From NCBI RefSeq assembly GCF_000940805.1, contig NZ_CP007142.1, positions 310,001 through 374,000 on the forward strand: a stretch of 64,000 nt of DNA, in the 5' to 3' direction. The position numbers were made by a program, and so were the translations under genes. Shown in pieces: positions 37,585 to 47,239 of this stretch (positions within the stretch are counted from its first letter, which is position 1; each line of letters opens with the position of its first letter). The DNA is from Gynuella sunshinyii YC6258. Its GTDB lineage: Bacteria > Pseudomonadota > Gammaproteobacteria > Pseudomonadales > Natronospirillaceae. Below the pieces are notes generated by a model that was not told where the DNA came from, searched no databases, and saw only the letters and a program-made list of their open reading frames with translations.

Positions 37585-38418
37585 ATGATAAGTACGGCAA
37601 TCATCGTTTTCCGTGAAGTACTCGAAGCGGCTCTCATTATAACCATATTAATGGCTGCTACCCGTGGGGTTCTGAACCGGGGACGCTGGATAAGCGGCGG
37701 GGTTGCCGGAGGGGTTATCGGGGCATTTGTGGTTGCGTTGTTTATGGGCGCTATCGCGAATTCATTTGAAGGCATGGGTCAGGAAATCTTTAATGCGGTC
37801 ATTCTGCTAACAGCTGTGTGCATGCTTGCCTGGCACAATATCTGGATGGCCAGCCATGCGAAAGAGCTGACTACCAATCTTAAACATGTCGGTCACCAGA
37901 TTAATGAAGGTACGCTACCTCTGTATTCCCTCGCCATTGCTTCCGGTCTGGCGGTACTGCGAGAGGGTTCTGAGGTAGTACTGTTTCTGTATGGTATTGC
38001 CGCTGGCGGCAGTTCCAACCTGGAGATGCTGTCTGGCGGCATAGCCGGCCTGTTCATTGGTGCGATAACCGGTGCATTGTTGTACTTCGGAATGCTTCGC
38101 ATTCCGCCCCAGTGGCTGTTCAAAACCACCAGCTGGTTAATTCTGCTAATGGCCTGTGGCCTTGCATCTTCGGCAGCAGGATATCTCAGTCAGGCCGGGG
38201 TCCTGCCAAGCCAGATTCCTCTGTGGAATTCTGACGGTTTGTTATCCGAAAAATCCATCCTCGGAGAACTGCTGCATATCCTCATCGGCTATGAGTCACG
38301 TCCTACTGCCCTGCAGTTGTCTTTCTACCTGGCAACATTAGTCGTGATTACCAGCGGAATGATCTGGGCAAACAGATCCGGAACGGTCGCACCTCAGACC
38401 AGATCCAGAGGTATCTGA
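37585..38418 (+). CDS. FTR1-family iron permease
   Basis: The protein has 277 residues with seven hydrophobic segments. Both FTR1 iron-binding motifs are present: REVLE at residues 10-14 in the first helix and REGSE at 126-130 in the fourth. The protein resembles EfeU and yeast Ftr1, which move ferric iron after oxidation. It follows the cupredoxin-like gene by 3 bp. No DyP-type peroxidase (EfeB) or multicopper oxidase is adjacent, so the iron oxidation partner is either dispensable or elsewhere. Confidence 0.92.
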   Translation: MISTAIIVFREVLEAALIITILMAATRGVLNRGRWISGGVAGGVIGAFVVALFMGAIANSFEGMGQEIFNAVILLTAVCMLAWHNIWMASHAKELTTNLKHVGHQINEGTLPLYSLAIASGLAVLREGSEVVLFLYGIAAGGSSNLEMLSGGIAGLFIGAITGALLYFGMLRIPPQWLFKTTSWLILLMACGLASSAAGYLSQAGVLPSQIPLWNSDGLLSEKSILGELLHILIGYESRPTALQLSFYLATLVVITSGMIWANRSGTVAPQTRSRGI

Positions 38419-38433
38419 CCTCAGCAAAAGGAT

Positions 38434-38457
38434 AGCAGGGCAATTACCAGCCCTGCT
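38434..38457 (+). terminator. candidate terminator after ftr1
   Basis: Perfect 8-bp stem AGCAGGGC / GCCCTGCT with an 8-base loop, 15 bp after the ftr1 stop; a loose T-rich stretch follows. The rest of the 38419-38754 gap holds no recognisable gene or signal. Confidence 0.5.
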
Positions 38458-38754
38458 GCGATCAATCTTATCTATACCTTTTCTGGCTCCCGCATGTGTA
38501 ATTGGGCGCTGCAAAACAATAAATAACACCAGTAGTACCAATTTATGGTTCCCTGATGTAGCCTTACTCGCCACGACAATGACTGCTTATCGGGTAATGG
38601 CTCACACTGTTGTACCTAAAAACTCCGTTGTTTGAGGCTTTTTTAGACTACTTAAAAGAAATTCTGTTCAGATAGAGTTATCGTAGTAATATCTGGTGTT
38701 GTTTTTCACGTCAGAACCATAAAGGACTATTATCATCTCTCCCAAGTTACTTGT

Positions 38755-40119
38755 ATGACAATCAGGATAAAAACAAAGCTATTCATCAGTCATTTTCTTG
38801 CGATTATTCTCGTTTCCGGAAGCATCGGTAGTTACTTTTATCAAAGTGCAATCGATAATCTCAAAGAAAGTCTGCGCTCCCGACTGATGTACAGCGCCGC
38901 ATTATTAAGTAATAACTTCAATTCTGAAGAACTGGAATTACTACAAACAGCCTCTGACACTGAGCGCCCTGAGTATCATAAAAATATTCAGTATTTAAGA
39001 CAGCTGACAGCTTCAAATCCTGATATTGCATTTATATATGTCATGCGCCTTGATGATGGGGTGCCTAAGTTTGTCATCGATTCAGACCCGGAAAAGCCCG
39101 CCGCTCCTGGTGAAATCTATAACCAGACAATTCCCGAATTGATGGAAGGCTTTCAAAGTGTCAGCGTTGACAAGCAAATTACCGTGGACAAATGGGGGAG
39201 CTTTCTGTCCGGTTACGCTCCTATCAGAAGCCGAACAAATCCATATCTTATTGGCATTGATATGCGTGCCGATGAGGTCCAGGCAAAACTGGCGGACTTG
39301 AAGCAGAAAGCCGTGTTGTCATTGATTGTTTCTTTTATTTTTGCGTATGTATTCAGCATGTTCTTATCCAAAAATCTGGTTAAGCGTATGGATGTCCTTT
39401 ATCGACGCTGTATCGAGGAAGGCGCACTGAAAGAGAACATCAAAATGGAAAAGGGGGACGAACTCGATCAACTCTCAAATACCTTCGAATATATGATCGA
39501 GCACATGCAACACACCCAGAGTGATCTCGAAACTCTGGTGGAGTCGCGCACCTGGGCGCTACAAAACGCCAATCAGGAACTGGAACTCGAAATTTCCGAA
39601 CGCAAAAAAGCCGAAGCGGCCCTTAAGATCGCGGCCCGTACCGACTATCTGACCGGTTTGATCAATCGTCGGGAAATGGTCGAAATGTTGCATCGGGCTG
39701 TTGATGATTATTCGCGTTTTCAACGGCATTTTTCGGTTGTGCTGGTTGATATGGATAATTTCAAGAACATCAATGACAGCTTCGGTCATGATGTGGGCGA
39801 TGAAGTGCTTAAGGCCATTGCTGAAAAAATGCAAAGCCTGTTACGTACTCAGGACACAATTGCTCGATGGGGGGGCGAAGAACTTTTGATACTCATGCCA
39901 GATTTCAAACGCGAAGAGGCCATGCAGCAAGCTGAACGTATTCGTGTTCATCTTGAACTATCAACTTTTCAGGCTCGACAATTTGCACTTCAGGTGACCG
40001 CCAGTTTCGGCGTTGCTGAGTTCGATGCGGCCCAGGAGATTGATGCTACACTGAAGCGAGCGGACATCGCTCTGTACAAAGGCAAGGAAAAAGGCAGAAA
40101 TTGCGTCGCAAGCGAATAG
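38755..40119 (+). CDS. membrane diguanylate cyclase (GGDEF)
   Basis: The protein has 454 residues. A membrane segment (about 8-29), a periplasmic sensor region (about 30-182), a second membrane segment (about 183-203), a HAMP-like helix pair and a coiled coil (QTLVESR-type, about 255-292) lead to a C-terminal GGDEF domain. The active site reads GGEEL at 373-377, an accepted active variant, and the inhibitory site RxxD is present at 364-367 (RTQD), so product inhibition is expected. It should make c-di-GMP in response to a periplasmic signal. It lies just before the polysaccharide genes. The ATG at 38755 lacks a good ribosome site. Confidence 0.9.
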   Translation: MTIRIKTKLFISHFLAIILVSGSIGSYFYQSAIDNLKESLRSRLMYSAALLSNNFNSEELELLQTASDTERPEYHKNIQYLRQLTASNPDIAFIYVMRLDDGVPKFVIDSDPEKPAAPGEIYNQTIPELMEGFQSVSVDKQITVDKWGSFLSGYAPIRSRTNPYLIGIDMRADEVQAKLADLKQKAVLSLIVSFIFAYVFSMFLSKNLVKRMDVLYRRCIEEGALKENIKMEKGDELDQLSNTFEYMIEHMQHTQSDLETLVESRTWALQNANQELELEISERKKAEAALKIAARTDYLTGLINRREMVEMLHRAVDDYSRFQRHFSVVLVDMDNFKNINDSFGHDVGDEVLKAIAEKMQSLLRTQDTIARWGGEELLILMPDFKREEAMQQAERIRVHLELSTFQARQFALQVTASFGVAEFDAAQEIDATLKRADIALYKGKEKGRNCVASE

Positions 40120-40380
40120 AAGCACCTGACAATGCCAGGGAGAAGATATGGGTATTTGATACCGACAATCAGATCAGTAGATGGTTCAACAGGAAGATAA
40201 CCACCTATGACTAAGCATTTGTCATGAAACAGTATTAGTGTGACTTGATATTCAGATTGACCTGTTAATTAAAGATTTTTGTGTATTAAAATTTGAGATC
40301 GAGATAGCAAATTTCAATAAATCTGCTTGAAATCACCTGTTTTAATTAAATTTGATTCCACCATAGATAGATTTGACTGT
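40120..40380 (+). other. AT-rich gap before the first polysaccharide genes
   Basis: No gene is seen in these 261 bases. The sequence is strongly AT-rich from about 40240 on, suitable for a promoter of the downstream operon, but no pair of hexamers was convincing by eye. Confidence 0.3.
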
Positions 40381-41916
40381 ATGGAAGAGCTGGCTCAACA
40401 ACCTTTAAATATCCAGAACTACATAGCCGCGCTGCGGCGTTATAAATGGTATGTGGCCATTGCTATTATCATTTTCACCACTATTTCCGTCGCTGTTGCC
40501 GTTATCATTCCTCCTATTTACAAATCGGAAGGTCTGGTGCTGGTTGAAACCCAACAGATACCGGATAAATTAATTCAATCAACCGTTGAGGCCAGTGCTG
40601 CTGAGCAAATCGAAATCATCCGTCAGCGGGTTATGACCAGAGAACAGCTGTTGGATGTCGGCCGGCAAATGCCTGCACTGAAAGCTATTGAAGATCAGTA
40701 TGGTAGCAATACGCTGTTAAAACAGATCCGTGATAACCTCTATATCGAACCCATTCGTGAACGCAGTGGTCGTGCTAATGTTACAATTGCCTTTAAGCTT
40801 GGATTTATTTCTGAGAATCCTACATTGGCGCAAAAGGTTGCTGAAAACCTGATCAATCTGTTTCTCAAGGAAAATATCAAAGCTCGCACTGAGCGAGCAT
40901 CTCAGACGACGGCATTTCTTGAACAGGAAGCCTCGAAGCTGAAAAAACGCCTCGATGAAACTGAGCAGGCCATCGCCAAATTCAAACAGGCTAACCAGGA
41001 TGCATTACCAGAACATTTGCAATTGTATAGCTCTTCTCTGGCTCGCGAAGAATCAACCGCCCTCGACCTGAAGCGCCAGATTGAAAGCATCAAGGGTGAA
41101 ATCGAATACCTGACCTTACAGCAAACCGACAGCGGTCAGACTAGCCCGGAGCAGATCCGATTGGCTGAGTTGAAGGATGAATACAAACGTTTGAGTATTA
41201 TTTATCAGCCCGCTCACCCAGATCTGATCGCGATCAAAGACGAAATTGACTATCTTGAGCGTGGTGGAACGCTGTCGGATTCAGGGTCAACGTCTCCTGA
41301 ACAAGCTTCTCAGAAAGCGCTCCAGGAAAAAATCAACGCCAGAAATGAAGAGCTCAAACTGGTTCAGGAACAGCTGAGAACGACCAATATCAGAATTTCC
41401 AGCCTGGAATCCAAGATCATCAAAATTCCTCAGGTGGAAAGAGAGTTGATATCTCTGAATCGCGATTATGACACGATTAACTCCCAGTACTCCAAACTGG
41501 TGTCTGACACGATGCAGGCACAGATGGCGGAAAGTCTGGAACAGGGCTCAAAAGCCGAAAGGTTTACCCTGATTGACGCACCGCGCATACCAACAGAAGC
41601 ATTTGCCCCAAATCGCAAGAAAGTCCTTGCGGCCGGCCTGGCAGGGTCTTTCGGAGTACCACTGGGCATTATTCTGTTGATCGGCTTTCTGGATAAGAGC
41701 ATCCGTGGCACCGAGACTCTGGAAGCAACTCTCGGATTTCCACCGCTCATTGCCATCCCATATATACACACCGACGCAGAACGCCAGCGAACCAAACGGC
41801 ACAACATATTCATGATAGGAGGTTTGGTTGTGATTGCCGCACTCGCGGCAATGACGATACACCTCACTTATATGCCATTGGATTTATTACTGACTAAAGT
41901 AGTACAACGTTTTTAG
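40381..41916 (+). CDS. polysaccharide co-polymerase (Wzz/GNVR chain-length determinant), first copy
   Basis: The protein has 511 residues from ATG at 40381; the longer frame starts with TTG. An N-terminal membrane segment (about 24-45) follows the ALRRYKWYVAIA pattern of Wzz proteins. A long periplasmic domain with coiled-coil helices (about 190-370) leads to a PxxP-like region before the second membrane helix (VLAAGLAGSFGVPLGIILLIGF). An unusual third hydrophobic segment sits near the C-terminus (IFMIGGLVVIAALAAMTIHL). It controls polymer length and export together with the kinase gene next to it. It resembles exosortase-associated chain-length proteins in size and context. It lacks a fused kinase domain. 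Confidence 0.88.
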   Translation: MEELAQQPLNIQNYIAALRRYKWYVAIAIIIFTTISVAVAVIIPPIYKSEGLVLVETQQIPDKLIQSTVEASAAEQIEIIRQRVMTREQLLDVGRQMPALKAIEDQYGSNTLLKQIRDNLYIEPIRERSGRANVTIAFKLGFISENPTLAQKVAENLINLFLKENIKARTERASQTTAFLEQEASKLKKRLDETEQAIAKFKQANQDALPEHLQLYSSSLAREESTALDLKRQIESIKGEIEYLTLQQTDSGQTSPEQIRLAELKDEYKRLSIIYQPAHPDLIAIKDEIDYLERGGTLSDSGSTSPEQASQKALQEKINARNEELKLVQEQLRTTNIRISSLESKIIKIPQVERELISLNRDYDTINSQYSKLVSDTMQAQMAESLEQGSKAERFTLIDAPRIPTEAFAPNRKKVLAAGLAGSFGVPLGIILLIGFLDKSIRGTETLEATLGFPPLIAIPYIHTDAERQRTKRHNIFMIGGLVVIAALAAMTIHLTYMPLDLLLTKVVQRF

Positions 41917-41932
41917 TGGAGCATTGATTGTA

Positions 41933-42670
41933 GTGGCACATTCAGATAAGACAGCCTCATCGATAAAGAACATTGAGTACACGCAAACTAAAATTTTGCC
42001 TGTTTCAGCCGATAAGCTGAGAGCTAACAGAATCGTTGCTCATGACCCAACGGATCCCAACGCCAGTTTGTTTCAGGTACTCAGAACCAAGGTGCTTCAG
42101 GAAATGCGCTTAAACAACTGGAACACTCTGGCAATTACCGCCCCGACACCTGGCGCCGGAAAATCGATGATTTCTGTGAATCTGGCGATCAGTATTGCCA
42201 TGGAAGTCAATCAAACAGTTCTCCTGGTCGACATGGATTTTCGCAAACCCTCTATCCACAAATATTTTTCGGTCAAACCCAAATATGGTTTACAGGATTG
42301 TCTGCAAAGCGGTGTTCCAATAGAGGATGTGCTGTTTAATCCGGGCTTTAATCGTCTGGTGGTATTACCTGGCAGACAGGGAATTATGAGTTCGTCTGAG
42401 CTGATATCATCGCCGGAATCGACTCAGTTAATCAGGGAATTGAAAGAAAAATATGATCAGCGACTGGTCATTTTTGACCTTCCACCCTTGTTTGTTTCAG
42501 ACGATGTTATGGTATTTCTACCAAATGTTGATTGCTCTCTGCTAGTCGTTGAAAGCGGTAGAAACAATAAGGATGAAGTACAGAAATCTGTCGAGCTGCT
42601 AAAGTCCAAACCCCTGTTGGGTACGGTTTTAAACAAGGAAGCGGTATCCCAGAAAATCTATTTTTATTAA
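41933..42670 (+). CDS. BY-type tyrosine kinase / CpsD-like ATPase
   Basis: The protein has 245 residues if started at GTG 41933; TTG 41924 is an alternative, and GGAG lies at 41918-41921. Walker A is TPGAGKSM, Walker A' VLLVDMDFRKPS and Walker B LVIFDLPP, the complete bacterial tyrosine kinase set. The C-terminus ends IYFY, a minimal Tyr cluster for autophosphorylation. It would be activated by the adjacent co-polymerase and control exopolysaccharide assembly by cycling phosphorylation. It follows the Wzz gene by 16 bp. Compare the homologue at 54918-55700, which lost the P-loop lysine. Confidence 0.87.
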   Translation: MAHSDKTASSIKNIEYTQTKILPVSADKLRANRIVAHDPTDPNASLFQVLRTKVLQEMRLNNWNTLAITAPTPGAGKSMISVNLAISIAMEVNQTVLLVDMDFRKPSIHKYFSVKPKYGLQDCLQSGVPIEDVLFNPGFNRLVVLPGRQGIMSSSELISSPESTQLIRELKEKYDQRLVIFDLPPLFVSDDVMVFLPNVDCSLLVVESGRNNKDEVQKSVELLKSKPLLGTVLNKEAVSQKIYFY

Positions 42671-42768
42671 CCGGCAATTCCGTTGACCGATTAATGCTAC
42701 CATTGAATAAGTGTAATATTGGACATGCAGTTTATTCTGCACAGCAGTAAACCGAATTAGGAATCAAG

Positions 42769-43476
42769 ATGATCATATCTGTGTTTTTGCAAGGTATACG
42801 TCCAGGCTGTCGCTTTGTGTCTATGCTGTACATTGCATTATTGTCTGTGATTTTACTCAGTGCCTGCGTATCAAACGAGCCCGTCGTCAATGCTGCGACC
42901 GACTCACAGCCACAACCTCTGCTATCCGGTCCTCAGGTTGCCAGTACGATTTCCGAAACGTACACCATTGGAGTCGGCGACACATTACAAATTGATGTAT
43001 GGAAAAACCCTGAATTATCCCTGTCAGTACCCGTCAGACCGGATGGAAAAATCTCAATGCCGTTAATCGGCGATATCCTGGCAGCCGGGCTCACCACTGA
43101 AGAACTGACCAGCTCCATTACCGACTCATTGAAAACCTATCTAAAACAGCCTCAGGTTTCTATTATTGTCACCAACCCATTCAGTGCAGAATATCAAAGA
43201 AGAGTACGTATCAGTGGAGCAGTGGGAACACCACTTTCCATCCCATTCAGAAATGGAATTACGGTTCTTGATCTGGTACTACTGGCAGGCGGTACGACAG
43301 AATATGCCAATGGCAATGCCGCAAAACTGCACAGAACAATCGATGGTGTTCTGACGGTTTACCCAATACGTCTGGAAGATATTCTGACCAGGGGGGATCT
43401 GAAAACAAATTATGCACTGATCCCATCAGATATTGTTACCGTACCAGAGAAGTCATTTTTCAGCGGTTCCCAATAA
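42769..43476 (+). CDS. polysaccharide export lipoprotein (Wza-like)
   Basis: The protein has 235 residues. A lipoprotein signal with lipobox LLSAC (about residues 28-32) is somewhat long; a start at an internal Met (MLYIALLSV) would give a normal length. The mature part has the Poly_export domain (YTIGVGDTLQIDVWKNPELSLSVPVRPDGKISMPLIGDI) and one SLBB domain (VRISGAVGTPLSIPFRNGITVLDLVLLAGG). It is shorter than Wza (about 380), as are exosortase-associated export proteins. AGGA precedes the start. It would form the periplasmic or outer-membrane portal with the beta-barrel protein encoded downstream. Confidence 0.9.
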   Translation: MIISVFLQGIRPGCRFVSMLYIALLSVILLSACVSNEPVVNAATDSQPQPLLSGPQVASTISETYTIGVGDTLQIDVWKNPELSLSVPVRPDGKISMPLIGDILAAGLTTEELTSSITDSLKTYLKQPQVSIIVTNPFSAEYQRRVRISGAVGTPLSIPFRNGITVLDLVLLAGGTTEYANGNAAKLHRTIDGVLTVYPIRLEDILTRGDLKTNYALIPSDIVTVPEKSFFSGSQ

Positions 43477-43588
43477 TAAAAAATAGGGAGACGTCTGAAT
43501 ATCACAGTGCCAATGGTCATTTTCTTTGCCTGCACAACCATCTTCAGGCAGGATGAAAGCAAACATGCTATGACAGAGTTGTACAACG

Positions 43589-44833
43589 ATGCAGCAGATA
43601 ATTAAAACAATCACTTTGTTGTCCCCATTAGTGCTGATTCTGGCAACACCCAGCCTGCAAGCCAGAACCAGCGTTAACAGCTCAATGAGTATTGGGGGGT
43701 ACTACATTCAGTCCGATCAGGACGACCAGGAAGAGAGCAGTTCAGGAAATGTTGCGGAGCTTTTGATCGGCATTAATTCCGAAGGCAATCGTTATCAGCT
43801 TAACTCGCAATACAGTGGCAATTATGTCGTTGATTATGAAGCTGACCGCTCTAATTTTTTAGCCATCGGCTCAACCAGTCTTACCCTGGGCAATCCCGCC
43901 CGCAACTATGGTCTGCGATTCTTGCACTCCGCCAGACAGGTAAATCAGAATGACACTCTGGACCCTCTGGATCTCGACTTTACCAACACGGTGAGCGTCT
44001 CACCTTTTGCAGGCTTTGAAGTGGGCCGAAGGACCAATCTGGATGTCTATTCCCGTCACAGCTTTTTATGGAATGTAAATGAAAAGCTGAGTGCCCGTGA
44101 CAATCGATTGGGTACTAACCTGGTACACAATATTTCAGACACACAGAGCACCAATCTGCTATACCAACTCAACTATAATGAGAGTTTAGGTGATAACGCA
44201 GACAATACTCTGATCCATTCTGTTCAGGCGGGCTGGCAACGCCAATCCAGGAAGTTGGAGACCTCTGCATATATTGGTTTCGACTTTACTGATTCTGATA
44301 ACAGCGACGATACCAAAATTATCACCTTTGGATTACGTGAACGCTATCAAGATACAGACTATTCCTGGTCACTGGGATTTCGCCGCGGTGTGACTACAGA
44401 ACTACTGGAAACCACCGAAACCAATACCACTGATACCGATACCGAGAACTACCGCAATACGGTTGTGGAAGATCGCCTGACCGCAGAATTCAACTCAACT
44501 ATTTTATGTCGCGCCTGCCAACTCAGCAGCAGCGTCATTGCCATTCGCAGCAATGACTACGATGCCAACGACAAAGACTCCAACCTGCTGTTCAACCTGG
44601 GACTGGAACAACGGCTTCGGTCAGATACCTCTGTTCAATTGAGGTATCAAAGTGCTTTGGATTATGCGGGCAGCTGGTTCTACGACCAGATATCAACACG
44701 AAACACGTTTGGTGCCGGCTTACGCTATGTGTTTACCCGTAAGCTGTCAACCAGCCTGAGTACCGATTATGCGATAGAGGATGGAGATTCTCAGTTGATC
44801 GCAACTTTGAGTCTGGCCTATTTGTTTTATTAA
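43589..44833 (+). CDS. outer-membrane beta-barrel protein of the polysaccharide locus
   Basis: The protein has 414 residues. A signal peptide (cleavage near SLQA/RT) is followed by repeated amphipathic beta strands with alternating aromatic residues (YQLNSQYSGNYVVDYEADRS, YGLRFLHSARQ, NLLYQLNYNES). It ends in LSLAYLFY, the terminal aromatic typical of barrels inserted by BamA. The length and place after the Wza-like gene match the putative outer-membrane proteins of exosortase-type exopolysaccharide loci. Role as an export channel or anchor is inferred. A strand loop carries an odd CRAC pair (LCRACQLSS). Confidence 0.8.
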   Translation: MQQIIKTITLLSPLVLILATPSLQARTSVNSSMSIGGYYIQSDQDDQEESSSGNVAELLIGINSEGNRYQLNSQYSGNYVVDYEADRSNFLAIGSTSLTLGNPARNYGLRFLHSARQVNQNDTLDPLDLDFTNTVSVSPFAGFEVGRRTNLDVYSRHSFLWNVNEKLSARDNRLGTNLVHNISDTQSTNLLYQLNYNESLGDNADNTLIHSVQAGWQRQSRKLETSAYIGFDFTDSDNSDDTKIITFGLRERYQDTDYSWSLGFRRGVTTELLETTETNTTDTDTENYRNTVVEDRLTAEFNSTILCRACQLSSSVIAIRSNDYDANDKDSNLLFNLGLEQRLRSDTSVQLRYQSALDYAGSWFYDQISTRNTFGAGLRYVFTRKLSTSLSTDYAIEDGDSQLIATLSLAYLFY

Positions 44834-44838
44834 CAGAC

Positions 44839-44886
44839 AAACGACCTCCATATTGGAATTATTCACCACCAACATGGAGATCGTTT
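44839..44886. terminator. bidirectional hairpin between the barrel gene and rfbC
   Basis: Arms of 18 bp (44839-44856 and 44869-44886) pair at 16 positions; the left arm begins AAACGACCTCC and the right arm ends GGAGATCGTTT. The structure fills the convergent 63-bp gap, and the terminal AAA/TTT gives a short T tract on both strands. Confidence 0.7.
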
Positions 44887-44896
44887 AAGTGTTATT

Positions 44897-45448
44897 TCAG
44901 GCAAATACTTCTGCACTGGCAAAACTGAGCCCCTGGGCATCTTTGTCAGAAACCTGAATAGTCAAACCGTCTGCAGGCCACTGAATATTCAGTTCCGCAT
45001 CATTCCAGATAATGCTTCTTTCCAGTTCAGGTGCATAAAACTCTGTTGCTTTGTACAGGACAACCGCCGTTTTGGACAGTGTTAAGAAGCCATGGGCGAA
45101 ACCTTCCGGTATCCACAACTGCTTTTTATTTTCTTCAGATAAAACTGCACCGACCCATTGCCCATAGGTCGGCGAGCTTTTGCGAATATCGACAGCAACA
45201 TCAAAAATACTGCCGGACACTACGCGCACGAGCTTGCCCTGAGCTTTATCCGGCAATTGGTAGTGAAGTCCTCGCAACACACCTTTTGAAGAACTGGATT
45301 GATTATCCTGCCCGAATACAACACTTCGGCCAACTGCCTGCTCGAACACCCGCTGATTAAAGCTTTCATAAAAGTAACCGCGACTGTCACCAAACACTTT
45401 GGGCTCGAACAGTTTGACATCGTTAATTTCTAAAGGGGTGACTTGCAT
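44897..45448 (-). CDS. rfbC: dTDP-4-dehydrorhamnose 3,5-epimerase
   Basis: The protein has 183 residues of the RmlC cupin family. Typical blocks: FEPKVFGDSRGYFYESFNQRVF, the catalytic His in VLRGLHYQLPDKAQGKLVRV, and VWIPEGFAHGF-type IPEGFAHGFLTLS. It makes dTDP-4-dehydro-L-rhamnose from the RfbB product. It is last in the rfbBDAC operon, starting directly after the rfbA stop with no gap. Confidence 0.95.
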   Translation of the reverse strand: MQVTPLEINDVKLFEPKVFGDSRGYFYESFNQRVFEQAVGRSVVFGQDNQSSSSKGVLRGLHYQLPDKAQGKLVRVVSGSIFDVAVDIRKSSPTYGQWVGAVLSEENKKQLWIPEGFAHGFLTLSKTAVVLYKATEFYAPELERSIIWNDAELNIQWPADGLTIQVSDKDAQGLSFASAEVFA

Positions 45449-46327
45449 TTAAAATGTCTCTTCTTCAAGAACTTTCAACAAATACTGACCATAGCCATTT
45501 TTTTTCATTGCCAGCGCCTGGCTTTCCAAAGCATCAGCCGTAATCCACTGACTCCGATAGGCCACTTCTTCAGGACACGCAATTTTCAGACCCTGGCGTT
45601 TTTCCAGCGTGGCAATATATTGACCCGCTTCCAATAAGGAATCATGCGTACCGGTATCGAGCCAGGCATATCCGCGCCCCATGATTTCTACCCGCAGTTG
45701 CTGCTGCTTCAAATACAGTAAGTTGAGATCTGTAATTTCCAATTCGCCGCGCGGAGATGGCTTCAGTGATTTTGCCAGCTCAACAACCTGTTCATCATAA
45801 AAATAGAGCCCGGTTACCGCATAACTGGATTTAGGCTTCTCAGGTTTCTCTTCAATGGATAACACCTGCCCCTGTTTGTCGAATTCCGCAACACCATATC
45901 TCTCGGGATCATGAACATGATAAGCAAATACCGATGCTCCTTCTTCCACTGCATCTGCACTTTTCAACAGCTTATAGAAATCATGACCATAAAAAATATT
46001 GTCTCCCAACACCAACGCAGAACTGTGTCCTTTCAGAAACGTCTCACCAATCAGAAAAGCCTGCGCGAGACCATCTGGAGATGGCTGCACTTCGTAGTGA
46101 ATTTCAATACCCCATTGACTGCCATCCCCCAACAACTGTTTGAATCTGGGTGTATCCATAGGCGTCGAAATAATCAGAATCTCTCTGATACCACTTAACA
46201 TGAGCGTAGTCAGAGGATAATAAATCATGGGTTTGTCATAGACGGGTAGCAGTTGCTTCGATACCGCCAGCGTTGCCGGATGCAGACGTGTACCTGCACC
46301 ACCGGCCAGAATAATACCTTTTCTCAT
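45449..46327 (-). CDS. rfbA: glucose-1-phosphate thymidylyltransferase
   Basis: The protein has 292 residues. The nucleotidyltransferase signature [32 protein letters not shown] and the blocks [34 protein letters not shown] and [18 protein letters not shown] are diagnostic of RmlA. It makes dTDP-glucose from dTTP and glucose 1-phosphate, the entry step of dTDP-L-rhamnose synthesis. Operon position third, 3 bp after rfbD. Confidence 0.97.
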   Translation of the reverse strand: MRKGIILAGGAGTRLHPATLAVSKQLLPVYDKPMIYYPLTTLMLSGIREILIISTPMDTPRFKQLLGDGSQWGIEIHYEVQPSPDGLAQAFLIGETFLKGHSSALVLGDNIFYGHDFYKLLKSADAVEEGASVFAYHVHDPERYGVAEFDKQGQVLSIEEKPEKPKSSYAVTGLYFYDEQVVELAKSLKPSPRGELEITDLNLLYLKQQQLRVEIMGRGYAWLDTGTHDSLLEAGQYIATLEKRQGLKIACPEEVAYRSQWITADALESQALAMKKNGYGQYLLKVLEEETF

Positions 46328-46330
46328 CTT

Positions 46331-47239
46331 TCACTTACCTCCCTGAAGACAAATTTCACGTATCGCCTTATCAGCATGTACCTGCCAGTCAGGCATAACC
46401 AGATTAAAATTCTTACAAATCCTGGAGGTGTTCAATCGTGAATTTAATGGCCTTTGCGCAGCACTGCCATATTCAGCCGTACTGATTGCCGCAAGACCAC
46501 GATCGTTGATCGTTAACGTCATCCCCAGATCTCTGGCCCGGGAAAAAATATACCGGGCGAAATCCAGCCAGGATATTTCTCCATCAGGGACCAGATGATA
46601 AATACCACTCAACTGCGCCCAACGGTCATGGTTCGTTTGTCTGACATGATACAGGGCCAATGCGGTTACCTGAGCAATAAACTCTGCACTGGTCGGGACA
46701 CCGACCTGATCATTAATAACCGAAAGTTGATCCCGTTGCTGACCAAGACGCAGCATTGTCCGTATAAAATTCGCTCCGCGACTGGCATAAACCCAGCTGA
46801 CGCGAAACAGCAGATGATGACATCCAGACTCTGCTACCGCCTGTTCGCCAGACAACTTTGATTGACCATATACGTTTAACGGTCCGGTATCATCCTCTTC
46901 TTCATAAGAATCTGTTTTGGTGCCGTCAAATACATAATCTGTGGAGTAATGAACAAACCACCCCTTCAGTTCCGCCATCACTCTGGACATGACAGCCACC
47001 GCATCGGCATTGATTTTATGCGCCAACTCCACTTCAGTTTCGGCTTTGTCCACTGCTGTGTAGGCTGCCGCATTCACCAGAACATCCGGCTTCTCGCGAT
47101 ATAGTAAAGCCGCCAGAGCTTCACTGTCAGTAAGATCAATATCCTGACGTCCGCAGGCAATCAACTCTCCCAACGGAGCGAGAGAATGCTGCAACTCCCA
47201 TCCAACCTGGCCGTCTTTTCCCAACAATATAATTTTCAT
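46331..47239 (-). CDS. rfbD: dTDP-4-dehydrorhamnose reductase
   Basis: The protein has 302 residues, a short-chain reductase with the cofactor loop [10 protein letters not shown], the [12 protein letters not shown] block and the catalytic Tyr-Lys pair in [10 protein letters not shown]. It reduces dTDP-4-dehydro-L-rhamnose to dTDP-L-rhamnose, the donor for rhamnose-containing surface polysaccharides. Start overlaps the rfbB stop in an ATGA arrangement. Confidence 0.96.
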   Translation of the reverse strand: MKIILLGKDGQVGWELQHSLAPLGELIACGRQDIDLTDSEALAALLYREKPDVLVNAAAYTAVDKAETEVELAHKINADAVAVMSRVMAELKGWFVHYSTDYVFDGTKTDSYEEEDDTGPLNVYGQSKLSGEQAVAESGCHHLLFRVSWVYASRGANFIRTMLRLGQQRDQLSVINDQVGVPTSAEFIAQVTALALYHVRQTNHDRWAQLSGIYHLVPDGEISWLDFARYIFSRARDLGMTLTINDRGLAAISTAEYGSAAQRPLNSRLNTSRICKNFNLVMPDWQVHADKAIREICLQGGK

